Shown here: positions 24,734-35,777 of the stretch, piece by piece
Layout of the letters: every line of letters begins with the position of its first letter
Position numbering within the stretch: the stretch's first letter is position 1
Origin: Synechococcus sp. CC9311
GTDB taxonomy: Bacteria > Cyanobacteriota > Cyanobacteriia > PCC-6307 > Cyanobiaceae
DNA: 64,000 nt
Assembly: GCF_000014585.1 (NCBI RefSeq)
Contig: NC_008319.1
Coordinates: 1,922,001-1,986,000, forward strand
Direction: 5' to 3'
Position numbers and translations under genes: made by a program
Notes under the pieces: generated by a model
Told to the model about the DNA's origin: nothing
What the model saw: the letters and a program-made list of their open reading frames with translations, nothing else
Databases searched by the model: none

Positions 24734-27003
24734 TAGAACTTCCAGCCAACACCCAAATTGAATCGCCACTCACCAGTGAAATCCTGACTGGCAACCTCTA
24801 GACGCAGAGGGCCGACTGGCGTTGTCACAATCACACCGGTACCGATGGAGAAGCCTGATCCTGGCTTTTTGAGCAATTTGCCAGGCTTCCCCGGAACATT
24901 GTTCTGGGACCCAAAATCAGTACCGGCGTCAACAAATAATTCTCCTGCAAATATACTAATAAGCGGGAATCTGTATTCCAAAGTTGCTTCGCCATAGCTT
25001 CGCCCAACCGCCAAGTCACAATCAAACCAACCACGAACCGAATTAGAACCTCCCAGACAAAAGGCTTCATAGGGAGGAAGATCACCAACAATCGAACCTG
25101 CCTTAATTTGGAGTCCGATCGACTGCGGGCAATTCAGTTTCTCGCCGGGCTTAGGCCGACAACCCTTAGCAATCTTCAACCAGTTAACTGGAAAAAATTG
25201 AGTGTAACTAGCCTTGACTCTATTAAAAGTTGGAGAATCCTCTCCAACAGACAAAAATTGCTCGGTTCCGAAACTAAAGAAATTTCCGGACGTAGGGTTC
25301 CGCGGATCGTTTAACGAGTTATACGTTGCAGCAAGACGCAATCCAGCAAGATTGTTCTCAGTTGCGCAATTATAAGCAATGCAAATTATATTCTCGTTAG
25401 GGATATCATTTTTGTCGCGCTTATTAGGCGTAGCAAAAATACGGGAACTACCCTCAAAATTAATCGGCCTAACATTTTGAACATTCATCCCGACAAGGAT
25501 CTGCCAGGGAGCATTTTTGTAGGGATCTCCACCATTTAGTGGACGAGCGAAGATAACATTACCTCCAACCCTCTGCAGGACTACAGTATCTCCCTCGTAG
25601 TCAAACCAACTGTCCTCAGGGAAAAGCTTTGTAGCATCATCAACATTATCAAATTTACGGCCGGCAGGATTCCTTGTGTTATTAATTTCGTAAGCCTGAG
25701 AAGAATTATTATCCTCATAATCAGTGACTGTAACGATGTCACCCTTATCCTGACTTTGAAAAACCTGAGGAACTTCTCGGCTCAGAAAAATAGAAGTGCG
25801 GAAGGAAGTGCGGTGTGAATCTCCCTTGATCCACGGGTCAGTGAACGTAAAATTAGCAAGACCTCCAAATTGACCGTATGTCAGGTTGAGCGCAATATTC
25901 CATGCTCTACCGAAAAGATTACTATCTTGAAGTTGAATTTGACCAAAGACTCCCTGGCTCTGGCTATAGCCCAAGCCGCCAGAAAGAGAACCGGTGGATT
26001 GTTCAACGATTCCCAGAACAATATTGACTTCGCCTGGATTTCCCGCAACAGGTTTTAATGTGACTTTGACGTCACTGAATAGCGACGTTCCATAAAGACG
26101 TTTGATATCACCCTCAAGTTGGTTGCGATTGAAGGCCTCTCCTGGCTTGATCGAGATTTCTCTCGTAACAACCCATGGTTTAGTTTTTCCTCGAATCGGC
26201 TCACCTTTTTCGTCAGTGGTTTCGCCTTCCTTATTGAGGAACTGCACTTCAACGCCAGCGACCGTGCCAATAACAACTTTGAGCTGTACAACTCCATCTG
26301 GACTAACTCGCGTTGGACCTGTGACCCTTGCAAGGGCGTACCCCTCGTTTGAATACCACGTCTGAAGTTCTTTCATCCGAAGCTGAAGCTCGGAGAGATT
26401 CAGCGTGCGTCCGTAATCGGAACTGAAGGCATCCTCAATGACCTGCGGAGGAATCTCATTGTCTTCAGGCAGCAGCTCAACTTTTGTGAGTACTGGATTG
26501 GGAACAACTTGAACCACCAGTTGCACGCCAAGAGGGCCATTAACCGGTTCGATCCGTACATCGGAGAACCAGCCAGTGGCGTAGATCGCCTCCAAATCAA
26601 CTTTCAGTTCATCCCTAGTAACGCGACTACCAGGGCGAACGGTCATGGCGTCATAAGCAGCCAGTTCCACCCGCTCTTGCTCTGGGTGACCATCGATCCC
26701 TTCGATCATCACCTCTGTAATCAGCACTCTGGGCTGCTCAGGGACTTCGTTTTCTGCAGCAACTGGCGCTTCCTGCGCACCTTCAAACTCCTCCACCTCC
26801 ACAGCTTGAGGTGCAGATTGGGGCTCGTTGGTCTCCCCAGTTAACGCATCTTCGAGCTGGATCTGTTCTTCCGAACTCTGATCAGAGTCAGCCTCAGCTT
26901 GTGCTCGAACAGGAAGGGTGGTCAGAAGCGGCAGGGCCAGAGCAAGCCCCACAGCTCCTCGCCGAACGGCGTTCCTGGTTCGGCATGAGGAGGGATTGAC
27001 CAT
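24733..27003 (-). CDS. bamA: Omp85/BamA outer-membrane assembly protein
   Basis: 756 residues. A signal peptide (RRGAVGLALALPLLTTLPVR) is followed by a disordered Gln/Glu-rich linker to residue 90, then POTRA domains (about 90-330), and a 16-strand barrel ending in the aromatic GVGWKF. Barrel motif SVRGWFDCDLAVGRSYG corresponds to the Omp85 loop L6 VRGY/F motif. It inserts beta-barrel proteins in the outer membrane. The middle of the barrel (24950-26100) is visibly more AT-rich and Asn-rich than the flanks, as if recombined. First gene of the lpx block. Confidence 0.95.
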   Translation of the reverse strand: MVNPSSCRTRNAVRRGAVGLALALPLLTTLPVRAQAEADSDQSSEEQIQLEDALTGETNEPQSAPQAVEVEEFEGAQEAPVAAENEVPEQPRVLITEVMIEGIDGHPEQERVELAAYDAMTVRPGSRVTRDELKVDLEAIYATGWFSDVRIEPVNGPLGVQLVVQVVPNPVLTKVELLPEDNEIPPQVIEDAFSSDYGRTLNLSELQLRMKELQTWYSNEGYALARVTGPTRVSPDGVVQLKVVIGTVAGVEVQFLNKEGETTDEKGEPIRGKTKPWVVTREISIKPGEAFNRNQLEGDIKRLYGTSLFSDVKVTLKPVAGNPGEVNIVLGIVEQSTGSLSGGLGYSQSQGVFGQIQLQDSNLFGRAWNIALNLTYGQFGGLANFTFTDPWIKGDSHRTSFRTSIFLSREVPQVFQSQDKGDIVTVTDYEDNNSSQAYEINNTRNPAGRKFDNVDDATKLFPEDSWFDYEGDTVVLQRVGGNVIFARPLNGGDPYKNAPWQILVGMNVQNVRPINFEGSSRIFATPNKRDKNDIPNENIICIAYNCATENNLAGLRLAATYNSLNDPRNPTSGNFFSFGTEQFLSVGEDSPTFNRVKASYTQFFPVNWLKIAKGCRPKPGEKLNCPQSIGLQIKAGSIVGDLPPYEAFCLGGSNSVRGWFDCDLAVGRSYGEATLEYRFPLISIFAGELFVDAGTDFGSQNNVPGKPGKLLKKPGSGFSIGTGVIVTTPVGPLRLEVASQDFTGEWRFNLGVGWKF

Positions 27004-27050
27004 GAGGTGGTGCGGATATCGGCCGAATTGGCCGGAAATGTCCGGTGACC

Positions 27051-27803
27051 TTACCTGTAGTTGCGGGGTTTGGGGGTGGCCCCTTGGACCCGTTTGCAGA
27101 CCTCCCCGTAGGCCTCAATCACTCCGCCAAGGTCTTGACGGAATCGATCCTTGTCCAAAATTCGTTCCTTTTCATCCCGAAGGTTCATGTCCCAAAGGCG
27201 GCAGGTGTCTGGGCTGATCTCGTCAGCCACAAGTAATTCACCCGCTTCGTTCCATCCAAGTTCGAGCTTGAAATCCACCAATTGAAGATTGAGAGCAGAG
27301 AAGAAAGGAGTCAAAACAGCGTTGACCTGTCTTGCCAACGTCTCGATTTCCTGACGACTTTCCGGACTGACCAAGTCAAGTAAGAACAAGCGCGACTCTG
27401 TCAAAAGAGGATCACCAAGATCATCATCCTTGTAATAAAGATCCAGCAGTGCAGGATCCAAGAGAGTGCCTTGAGCAATTGGGGTTTGACGGCAGAGTGA
27501 TCCTGTGGCCACATTGCGCAGCACTACTTCAATCGGAATCACCTTGACCCGTTGGACCACCATCCAATGATCCGACTCCAACCCGCAGTAATGAGTTGGT
27601 ATTCCTTCCCGTTCCAGCAATTCGAACAGACACGCCGATATCTGACAATTAAGTCGTCCTTTGTCTTCAAGTTGTGCACGCTTTTGGGCATTAAAAGCAG
27701 TGGCATCGTTCTTGAATTCAACCAAAACCTCAGCCTCTTTGTTTGAGGCATAGATGCGTTTGGCCTTGCCCTCATAGAGAAGAGACCCACGGGTGCTGGT
27801 CAT
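27051..27803 (-). CDS. purC: SAICAR synthase
   Basis: 250 residues. Shows [14 protein letters not shown] at the N-terminus, the loop [15 protein letters not shown], and [20 protein letters not shown] with [12 protein letters not shown]. It catalyses the eighth step of purine synthesis in the cytoplasm. The start overlaps the stop of the upstream exported protein (ATGA). bamA begins 48 bases downstream, so purC may share its transcript. Confidence 0.96.
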
Positions 27804-28786
27804 GGAGTGGCCAATGGATTGGAAGCAGGAGCTTCGGATGAATCCGATTCTCCCAGGGAGGCATGTCCACCGGCAGCTCGAGGGGAGCGGAGCTGGTCCT
27901 CAAGGTCTTGCACACGCTGAGGATCCAAATCCGGGGACATCTGTTCCAACTCGAGAAGCGTAAAACGGTCATCAACCCGGCTCGCCAAACGACGCAACCG
28001 TTCGCGAGGTCGGTCGGCATCGCCACCCTGCTGCTGCGCCAAACGCAACTGCAGGCGGAGCAAATCTTCAGCCAGCCCCCAGGCTTGCTCAGCTGCAGCT
28101 TGATCCAAAGCCGCTTCCAGCAATAGATCACCGCGCTCTGGATCAAGCGGCGCCAGCAACTCAGCAACTTGGCCAAGCCTGCGCGATGCCACAACACCTG
28201 GAGTACGACCCGCCAGGAGAACCGTGACGGCCTCCTCGGGCCGGCCGGCTGCTAACTCATGGTTCGCCAGCAGATCAAGAGCTGAACGAGTAAGCGGCAA
28301 GCCATCATCCGATTGGCCCACGATCAATTGCTCAGTATCGAGACGCGTGAGATTCCCATTAGCCAAACGACGAAGCGCAAGCACAGCTCGGTCGTGATCG
28401 AGGGCAGCACTGGCGGCTTGCCATGACAGCAGCAACCATTCCTTTCGTTGCCTTCCTGGCCCAGGTCCAAATCGACTCAGCACGATCTGGGTGCTATCGG
28501 GGGCCTTACAGGCCATCAGCGCCCGGGCATTCGCCATCACAACAGCAAACGGTTGCGGTGAAGGTGCCACCAACATCAAACGGTTGCGCAGCAGACGAAG
28601 GCGCTCTTGCAATCCAAAACGATCCGAATCGGCACACGCCGCTGATAACTCGTTAATACCACCTGCTTCAAGGACCGTTTCGAAGGCCTCTGGGGTCATC
28701 GGCAAGGCAACAGGTGGCACTGGCACCACCTCCATCGGCGGTGCTGCCGCCAATAAAAACAACAGTGGCAGGGAAGAAAGCCCCAT
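27800..28786 (-). CDS. Exported alpha-helical repeat protein of unknown function
   Basis: About 328 residues from [17 protein letters not shown], a signal peptide that follows an upstream frame unlikely to be coding. The mature part is nearly all helical with Ala/Leu repeats such as [21 protein letters not shown] and [19 protein letters not shown], suggesting TPR-like pairs, and ends in a low-complexity tail. Probably a periplasmic scaffold. Its stop overlaps purC. No name can be given. Confidence 0.7.
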
Positions 28787-28888
28787 GGGCTGACAGTCGT
28801 TCAACAAAGATGGACAGGTCAGGACAACGCTCCGAGCATTGCGCCTGCATTCCAAACCTAGGGGTCACCCCCCGTTACGCACCCGCCC

Positions 28889-30226
28889 ATGTCCATCTCC
28901 ACCACCCGTCCCCTCTCGCTGCCGCCGTTGCGCAATGTGCTCGTGGTCGGAGGTGGCGGCCGAGAGCAGGCGTTGGCCTGGGCGTTCAGACGTTGTCCAG
29001 AGATCGAAGGCATCTGGATCAGCCCAGGAAACGCTGGCACAGGCGATTTGGGAGGCTGTACGCCACTGGCGATCGCAGAATCGGATCACGAAGGCATGGT
29101 TGCGGCGTGCAGCGACCACGCCATCGATTTGGTGGTGATCGGTCCAGAAGCCCCCTTAGCCGATGGTCTTGCAGACACGCTTCGAGGACAGGGCTTTGCG
29201 GTCTTTGGCCCGAGCGCGGAGGGTGCACAGCTTGAAGCGAGCAAAGCCTGGTCGAAGCAATTAATGCAAGAAGCTGGGATTCCCACTGCTGGGTACTGGA
29301 CCGTGGCCAATGAGCAGGAGGGGATTGCTCTTCTGCAACAACTGCAACGCCCCTTGGTTGTGAAGGCAGATGGGCTCGCGGCGGGGAAAGGGGTGACCGT
29401 GGCGGACACCGTGGAGGAGACTGCAGCCGCCATTCAAGAAGCTTTTCAAGGTCGGTTCGGACAGGCCGGTGAGCGGCTTGTCCTGGAAGAACGCCTAACA
29501 GGGCCAGAAGTGTCGGTGTTTGCCCTCTGTGATGGCGAGGACATGGTTCTGCTTCCGCCTGCTCAGGATCACAAACGACTCATGGAGGGGGATCAAGGAC
29601 CCAATACCGGAGGGATGGGGGCTTATGCACCAGCCCCCCTTCTCGATCACGCGGGTCTCAAACAGGCGCGTGAACTGATCCTGGAACCAACCCTTGCAGC
29701 CTTACGTAAGCGAGGAATCATCTACCGAGGGGTCATCTATGCAGGGCTAATGCTCACTGCCGAGGGGCCACAGGTGATCGAATTCAATTGCCGCTTTGGC
29801 GATCCGGAGTGCCAAACCCTGATGCCTCTGATGGGGCCTGAACTCGCTCGAGTGCTCCAGGCCTGTGCACTCGGACGTCTTGCAGATGCACCACCGCTCA
29901 CGCAAGTGAAACTGTGCAGTGCCTGCGTGGTGGCGGCGGCAGCTGGCTATCCCGACAGCCCTCGCAAAGGCGATCCGATTGCGCTTGAGCTCAACCCCGC
30001 CCCAACCACCACTGACGCAATTCAGTTATTTCACGCGGGAACGCGACATAGCGCCGAGGGGGTACTGGAGACCTCAGGCGGCCGCGTTTTGGCGATGGTG
30101 GCTCAGTCGACGGATTTTGATCAGGCCTTCGCAAAGGCCTACGAAGGACTTTCGCAGATCCGTTACGACGGCATGCAATTCAGGACAGACATTGGCCATC
30201 AAGTGCGCGCACCTAAGCTTTATTAA
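28889..30226 (+). CDS. purD: Phosphoribosylamine-glycine ligase
   Basis: 445 residues of the ATP-grasp fold. The N-terminal loop is VLVVGGGGREQALAWAF; the ATP site includes LVVKADGLAAGKGVTVADT. Later motifs are GGMGAYAPAPLLD and EFNCRFGDPECQTLMPLM. It makes GAR, the second step of purine synthesis. Divergent from the purC-side operon, with about 100 bases between them. Confidence 0.96.
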   Translation: MSISTTRPLSLPPLRNVLVVGGGGREQALAWAFRRCPEIEGIWISPGNAGTGDLGGCTPLAIAESDHEGMVAACSDHAIDLVVIGPEAPLADGLADTLRGQGFAVFGPSAEGAQLEASKAWSKQLMQEAGIPTAGYWTVANEQEGIALLQQLQRPLVVKADGLAAGKGVTVADTVEETAAAIQEAFQGRFGQAGERLVLEERLTGPEVSVFALCDGEDMVLLPPAQDHKRLMEGDQGPNTGGMGAYAPAPLLDHAGLKQARELILEPTLAALRKRGIIYRGVIYAGLMLTAEGPQVIEFNCRFGDPECQTLMPLMGPELARVLQACALGRLADAPPLTQVKLCSACVVAAAAGYPDSPRKGDPIALELNPAPTTTDAIQLFHAGTRHSAEGVLETSGGRVLAMVAQSTDFDQAFAKAYEGLSQIRYDGMQFRTDIGHQVRAPKLY

Positions 30227-30239
30227 GCATTGATGCACC

Positions 30240-32321
30240 ATGAGTAGCGGTTCGGCACCAGCTTCTGCGAACTCCACTGCATCCTCATGGGCAGGGTCAG
30301 TCTCTTCGGATACGGCCCCAGAGCAAGAGGGTCTTTGGAGTGGCATCCGCCTCTGGTGGGCCGAATTCAGCCTTCAGACCAAACTTCTGGCCATCGCCAC
30401 GCTCGTGGTGAGCCTGATGATGACCAGCATTACCTTTTTCGCGCTCAATGGGATCCAACGCGATGCGGTGATGAATGACACCCGCTACGCCCGCGACTTG
30501 GGGCTGCTGCTAGCGGGAAATGTTACCGAGCTAGTGGCAGACGGACATGACCGAGAACTGGCCAATGTGGCCGAACAGTTTTGGCGTTCAAGCCGCAGCC
30601 TTCGCTACATCTTTTTTGCTGATCCCGAAGGCGTCGTTTACCTCGGCATTCCCATCAGTGGGAATGACGCCGATACCAGAGGTGACCTACGTCTTAATCG
30701 ACGTCTTGAACTCCCCAGTGAACTGAGATCGAGGCCTAAAAATCCCCTTGTCCGTCAACATTTGACGCCTGATGGGCAAGTGACCGATGTTTTTGTGCCC
30801 TTGATTCAGGAGGGTCGCTACCTCGGTGTTCTCGCCCTCGGGGTGAATCCCAATGACTCGGCTCTTGCGAGTGCCTCGCTCACCCGCGAGGTCACCGTGG
30901 CCGTTTTCATCTCGATCTGGGTTCTGGTGATTCTTGGCGCTGTGTTCAATGCATTGACCATTACCCGACCCGTGAAGGAACTGCTACGCGGCGTTCGATC
31001 CATTGCTGCTGGTGATTTCCAAGCCCGTATCGGCCTCCCCATAGGGGGAGAACTTGGGGAGTTGTTGGATGGCTTTAATGCGATGGCCTTGCAGCTCCAG
31101 GACTACGACGCCGCCAACATTGAAGAGTTGCAGGCTGCCCAGGTAAAGCAGGCCTCTCTGATTGCAACGATGGCGGATGGCGCGGTCTTGCTGGATGAGA
31201 AAGGACAAATTGTGTTGGCCAATCCAACGGCTCGACGCTTGTTTCGCTGGGAGGGTCGCAATCTTGAAGGACAGGATTTTCTCAATTCGATTCCAGACTT
31301 ATTAGCCAACGAGCTCCATGAGCCTCTCGATGGAGTCCTGAATCAAGGCCGTGACAGCAATGAATTACGAAGCAGCATCGGGGAGCCGCCGCGCACCCTG
31401 CGTTTCGTGCTCCAAGCCGTACGAGAACCCAGCGGAGAAAACCTGAAAGGGATCGCGGTCACCATGCAAGATCTCACAAGAGAAGTGGAGCTCAACGCGG
31501 CCCAAAGCCGCTTCATCAGCAACGTGTCCCATGAACTGCGCACTCCGCTGTTCAACATCAAGAGCTACGTCGAAACCCTGTACGAAATGGGGGATCAACT
31601 CAGCGACACAGACAAACAAGAGTTTCTCGGCATTGCCAATGCAGAAACGGATCGACTCACACGACTCGTGAACGATGTCCTCGATCTTTCAAGACTCGAG
31701 TCCCATCCCAGCGTTCAGTTTACTGAACTCGATCTCAGGCCTGGCCTAGAGCAAACCCTCCGCAGTTATCAACTGAACGCTTCCGACAAACAAGTGGAGC
31801 TAGACCTTGAAGCCTCGATCGATCTACCAGACATTCTTGGCAATTGGGACCTGATCCTCCAGGTGCTGGACAATCTCGTTGGGAATGCTCTCAAGTTCAG
31901 CCGAAGCGGGAGCCGCATCGTGATACGCGCTTACGCCTGGCCCGACAGTTGCTGGATGGGGCCTCTTCCAGAGGATTCACTGCAGGCACCGCAATGCGAA
32001 ATGGTTTCACCTCTTCCAAAACTGCGGGTGGAAGTGAGTGACACAGGTTATGGAATCAGCGAAGACAAACAACAACGCATTTTTGAAAGGTTTTATCGCG
32101 TAGAAAATGCGGTCCATACAGAAGTAGGAACTGGTCTTGGTCTCTCCATCGTGAGAGGAATTTTAGAGAAACACAGCAGCGTGATTCGCATGGCAAGCGA
32201 ACCAGATGTTGGGACAACCTTCTGGTTTGACCTACCTCTTGCTCAATCCGACCAAGACGAAATAAGACTGCAAGCTGAGCGACAAAGTCGATTTGACCAA
32301 GAAGAGATCGAACTACTTTGA
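30240..32321 (+). CDS. nblS: Membrane sensor histidine kinase NblS/Hik33 type
   Basis: 693 residues. Two transmembrane helices (about 49-72 and 221-242) flank an extracytoplasmic domain. Then come HAMP (TITRPVKELLRGVRSIAAG), PAS (about 310-420), HisKA with NVSHELRTPLFNIKSYVET, and HATPase with VEVSDTGYGISEDKQQR and GTGLGLSIVRG. NblS controls high-light and nutrient stress responses, including hli and phycobilisome genes. It starts 14 bases after purD, the usual neighbour order for this kinase in marine cyanobacteria. Confidence 0.92.
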   Translation: MSSGSAPASANSTASSWAGSVSSDTAPEQEGLWSGIRLWWAEFSLQTKLLAIATLVVSLMMTSITFFALNGIQRDAVMNDTRYARDLGLLLAGNVTELVADGHDRELANVAEQFWRSSRSLRYIFFADPEGVVYLGIPISGNDADTRGDLRLNRRLELPSELRSRPKNPLVRQHLTPDGQVTDVFVPLIQEGRYLGVLALGVNPNDSALASASLTREVTVAVFISIWVLVILGAVFNALTITRPVKELLRGVRSIAAGDFQARIGLPIGGELGELLDGFNAMALQLQDYDAANIEELQAAQVKQASLIATMADGAVLLDEKGQIVLANPTARRLFRWEGRNLEGQDFLNSIPDLLANELHEPLDGVLNQGRDSNELRSSIGEPPRTLRFVLQAVREPSGENLKGIAVTMQDLTREVELNAAQSRFISNVSHELRTPLFNIKSYVETLYEMGDQLSDTDKQEFLGIANAETDRLTRLVNDVLDLSRLESHPSVQFTELDLRPGLEQTLRSYQLNASDKQVELDLEASIDLPDILGNWDLILQVLDNLVGNALKFSRSGSRIVIRAYAWPDSCWMGPLPEDSLQAPQCEMVSPLPKLRVEVSDTGYGISEDKQQRIFERFYRVENAVHTEVGTGLGLSIVRGILEKHSSVIRMASEPDVGTTFWFDLPLAQSDQDEIRLQAERQSRFDQEEIELL

Positions 32322-32368
32322 CGCAATTTAGCTCAATTCAACATCATTATCCCAAAGGCTGTTAATCC

Positions 32369-33904
32369 CTATTCCGGAGATACTCCACGAGCGATACGCG
32401 ACAATTCGCTACGTTCATCCATCGTCACACGGTGAGGAACACCGCTAATAATCCTCTCAAAATTCGAGAATGAATCTTGAATCTGCGGCCCATTACCCGT
32501 GATCAAGAATTCACGAATACCTCGATCATGCCAAGACCCACGCATCTTGAACACATTGATCGCCCTAGCCATCTCACCACGTATCTCAACGTACTGGAGC
32601 AATAAAATGGTGTCAGTAATGGTTGAGATATGAGAGTCAGTGATCGAATGACTTCCCATGAATTCTTCGGAAGTATTTGTAAAAAAGCCGGCAATTTCTT
32701 CTTGCTTAGCGTATCCAGTCAATGCGATCACAAACTGCCTAAAGGCATTACGGCTTACACCACGCGCTAACGCAGACAACGAGTCAATCGCCATTCGAGT
32801 GGGCTTGAATTGACTGATCTCGGTTTTAATAATCTGCAAGTGGTCTTCTAAACCAGTGGACTCCGGATAGGCGCAAATAATCTTAAGAAGGCCATCTTGC
32901 TCCATCTGCTCAAAATCAATTCCCCAACTTGTGCCATTACGCATTAATTGAGCACGTGATTCCTCGTAGGCAAACAAGATTGCCCGCTCTTTATTATTGC
33001 AAGCATCCTCAATAAATTTCGAAATCAACAACGTCTTGCCTGTACCAGTTGCTCCCGTCGCAAGGATGATTGAATCCTTGAAGTAGCCGCCACCACACAT
33101 CTCATCGAGCCGCGGCACGCCAGAACTAACGCGCACATTTGATGAGCGCTGAGTAAGCCTCATCGCACCAAGAGGGAAGATGCTGATCCCGTGAGCGCCC
33201 ATTGTGAAAGGGAACTCACCCTTCATGTGGGTAGTGCCTCTCAACTTGAGAATCTCAACAGTTCGGCGTCGGCGCTCTCCCTCCAGCACATTGCGGAGGA
33301 TCACAACATTGTCAGAGACAAATTCTTCAACGCCGTAACGTGCGATAGGCCCATATTCATCAATTCTCTCGGTGGTCATCACAGTGGTGACGCCGATCTC
33401 CTTCAGACGTGCGATTAGACGGAAGATCTCCCGACGCACAACAAATACCGCGTCGTACTGTTGAAAGACAGCCGTAATGGAATCGATTGCCACCCTTTTG
33501 GCTTTGTACTTTCGTATGGCGTAATTAATTCTTTCAATCAGGCCAGACAGATCGAAACTGCCCGCCACGTCCTGACCGTCTGGATCCGGTGAAGCATCAA
33601 GAATAAAGAGCTTGTCTTGCTCCACCATCTCCTGCAAGCTCCAACCAAAACTTGCAGCATTACGCAAAATATCGAGAGGCGACTCCTCAAACGTGACAAA
33701 AATCCCGGGCTCATCGTAATGAGCAATTCCATTGTGGAGAAAATGCAAGGAAAAAACAGTTTTACCCGTTCCGGACGTTCCGCTAATCAGGGTGCTGCGT
33801 CCAATCGGCAAGCCGCCATGGCACACATCATCAAACCCCTCGATTCCTGTCGGAAGCTTCTGGACCTGCATCTGAGGGGAACCGCTTGAGCTAGAAATCT
33901 GCAT
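32369..33904 (-). CDS. kaiC: Circadian clock protein KaiC
   Basis: 511 residues, a doubled RecA-like ATPase. CI Walker A is GTSGTGKT; CII Walker A is GATGTGKT. The clock phosphorylation pair Ser-Thr lies in DSHISTITDTILLLQ. The C-terminal tail ends RGVSPE, where KaiA binds. It forms the hexamer that keeps circadian time by cycles of phosphorylation. ATG 33904 gives the family N-terminus (MQISSSSGSPQMQVQ); a TTG at 33925 adds seven residues. Order kaiA-kaiB-kaiC on the minus strand. Confidence 0.97.
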   Translation of the reverse strand: MQISSSSGSPQMQVQKLPTGIEGFDDVCHGGLPIGRSTLISGTSGTGKTVFSLHFLHNGIAHYDEPGIFVTFEESPLDILRNAASFGWSLQEMVEQDKLFILDASPDPDGQDVAGSFDLSGLIERINYAIRKYKAKRVAIDSITAVFQQYDAVFVVRREIFRLIARLKEIGVTTVMTTERIDEYGPIARYGVEEFVSDNVVILRNVLEGERRRRTVEILKLRGTTHMKGEFPFTMGAHGISIFPLGAMRLTQRSSNVRVSSGVPRLDEMCGGGYFKDSIILATGATGTGKTLLISKFIEDACNNKERAILFAYEESRAQLMRNGTSWGIDFEQMEQDGLLKIICAYPESTGLEDHLQIIKTEISQFKPTRMAIDSLSALARGVSRNAFRQFVIALTGYAKQEEIAGFFTNTSEEFMGSHSITDSHISTITDTILLLQYVEIRGEMARAINVFKMRGSWHDRGIREFLITGNGPQIQDSFSNFERIISGVPHRVTMDERSELSRIARGVSPE

Positions 33905-33969
33905 AACTGCAACCTTGCTCCCCAACGTTAATAAGGAAAATCCACTGCACCCCTAGATCACCCCGTGAC

Positions 33970-34329
33970 TTAAGAATCTGCCTCTTCGATATCCGGGACT
34001 CCCAACGCGTCCATCAGGGAAGAGTTGAGGTCGTTGTCAACAAGCTCGTCGTAAAGAAGATCAAGTCCGATCAGCACTCGTTCGCGATCAGAAAGATCAC
34101 CAATAATCCGACGCACAGGAGGCGGAAGAATTTTGGACAACGTGGGGGTTGCCAGAATTTTGTCCTCTTCTGCAAGCTGAGGATTTTTCAAGACATCAAT
34201 GACCTTGAGAGCGTAGACACCCTTAAATTCCGTTTCAAGAATATTGCGAAGCGTTTTGAGTGCACGCATCGAATTGGGCGTGTTCCCTGCCACATAAAGC
34301 TTCAGGATATAAGTCTTCCTAGGGCTCAT
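33970..34329 (-). CDS. kaiB: Circadian clock protein KaiB
   Basis: 119 residues with the thioredoxin-like N-terminus [19 protein letters not shown] and a conserved core [20 protein letters not shown]. It binds phosphorylated KaiC and removes KaiA from it. The C-terminal 25 residues are acidic, as in other KaiB. Its ATG overlaps the kaiA stop (ATGA); kaiC lies 65 bases on. Confidence 0.97.
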   Translation of the reverse strand: MSPRKTYILKLYVAGNTPNSMRALKTLRNILETEFKGVYALKVIDVLKNPQLAEEDKILATPTLSKILPPPVRRIIGDLSDRERVLIGLDLLYDELVDNDLNSSLMDALGVPDIEEADS

Positions 34330-35222
34330 AAGGACACCTCCGAATTCTGTAGCTGACGTCGTTGAGACCCGGCAGGAACTAAGGGAATATCTCCAGGGAC
34401 TGACCGTCGGTACATTTCACAGAGGTGAGCCATGACATCCAGCAGTGCAAGGCGGTAATCCTGAAGGAAGTCGTCTTTATGCCCTTCAAGTCTGAGTTGT
34501 TTCCAAAAGTCGTCAATCAGATTCATATGGATCTCAACGGTTTGGGTAATGGGCAAGTCGCCAAAAAAAGCGGTGTTCACAAAACTCTCTAGAGCCTGGT
34601 TGGCAGCAGCAGGGTCACGGAAATAACCAATCAATAGATCTCGATAGGTGCGCTGCAAGGACTGAAGCAACTCGCGCTGTTCATTCGGCGGAAGATTGGC
34701 CAAAAATCGCGAAGGATCTCGCTTGTAAAAGACTCCTAGATAGCCAAGCCTCTCCTGCAAGCGGCTCGACAACTTCCAAGCACTTCCCTCAGGCTGCCCG
34801 CCAACCTGATCTGATTCAGAGGATCCGTCTTCAGGGCGAATATCTTTCTGCCCGTGACGAAGAAAGCGTGAAATCGCTGCGTCAACGTTGTAACCAAGCT
34901 GCTCAAGCTGATCGCCGGGAAGGTGAACTTCTTCGGGGTGGTAATCGACACGCCCCATCAATTCGCCCACGACAACAGCTGGAAACAGCAAACCGCGAGC
35001 CAACAAGTCTTCCCGTATCTGCTCTTGCAGGAGTGATTGCTCAATCACAACTGCATCAACAGCCTCACGTTGTCGTTCCAAAGCAGAGACAACATCGACC
35101 GCTGAGTCCTCCAGTCCAAGATCTACAGGGGTATAGCGATTGCCTGGCAACCACTGACAGCAAGCCGATTCGAGCTCAGGCGACCTCAACAAGAACGCGA
35201 TCGTGAGTGCCGGCCTGGTCAT
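34326..35222 (-). CDS. kaiA: Circadian clock protein KaiA
   Basis: 298 residues from [20 protein letters not shown]. It has an N-terminal pseudo-receiver domain (to about 130), a linker, and the helical C-terminal domain, about 190 to the end, with [19 protein letters not shown] and [15 protein letters not shown] earlier. Full-length KaiA promotes KaiC phosphorylation. Prochlorococcus lacks it, so this narrows the host to Synechococcus-type cells. The frame continues upstream to 35327, but those residues are unlike KaiA. Confidence 0.95.
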   Translation of the reverse strand: MTRPALTIAFLLRSPELESACCQWLPGNRYTPVDLGLEDSAVDVVSALERQREAVDAVVIEQSLLQEQIREDLLARGLLFPAVVVGELMGRVDYHPEEVHLPGDQLEQLGYNVDAAISRFLRHGQKDIRPEDGSSESDQVGGQPEGSAWKLSSRLQERLGYLGVFYKRDPSRFLANLPPNEQRELLQSLQRTYRDLLIGYFRDPAAANQALESFVNTAFFGDLPITQTVEIHMNLIDDFWKQLRLEGHKDDFLQDYRLALLDVMAHLCEMYRRSVPGDIPLVPAGSQRRQLQNSEVSL

Positions 35223-35357
35223 CCAAAACGAAAAGTGTGCAATTGAATCTTGACGAAAGAGAGCACGAAGGTCGAAGATCTTTGTTTGTCTTTCGATTGC
35301 GGCACAGGCCAAATCGGCGGCTTTCAAGTCACCGAGCCTGTTCGCGTCCAGTAGCCC

Positions 35358-35735
35358 ATGGCAGAAACCAGCAGCAGCAGCTCACAAACCACTCCAGAGA
35401 CAGGCACGTACGCCATCGTCGAAGCCTCTGGGCAGCAGTTTTGGGTACAGCCCAATAGGTATTACGACCTCGACCGTCTCCATGCAGACGTGGACGCCAA
35501 GATCACCCTCGACAAGGTGCTTCTGGTCAAGAATGGTGATGCAGCAACCATTGGCAAGCCCTACGTCCAAGGCGCCAGCGTGGAGCTCAAAGTGATGGCT
35601 CACCGCCGCGGTCAAAAAGTGATCGTCTACAAAATGCGCCCCAAAAAGAAAACACGACGTAAGAATGGTCATAGACAAGAGCTCACACGAGTGATGGTCG
35701 AATCCATTTCCGTTGGCGGTAAAGCCATCAGCTGA
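35358..35735 (+). CDS. rplU: Ribosomal protein L21
   Basis: 125 residues. Includes [20 protein letters not shown], the standard L21 N-terminus, preceded by a Ser/Thr-rich extension of about 15 residues, and the end [15 protein letters not shown]. Structural protein of the 50S subunit. Divergent from kaiA with 135 bases between the start codons; rpmA follows. Confidence 0.96.
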   Translation: MAETSSSSSQTTPETGTYAIVEASGQQFWVQPNRYYDLDRLHADVDAKITLDKVLLVKNGDAATIGKPYVQGASVELKVMAHRRGQKVIVYKMRPKKKTRRKNGHRQELTRVMVESISVGGKAIS

Positions 35736-35777
35736 TTGCTTCAACCAGTTTCCTTCGTTCCATTTCTTTGATTTCTA

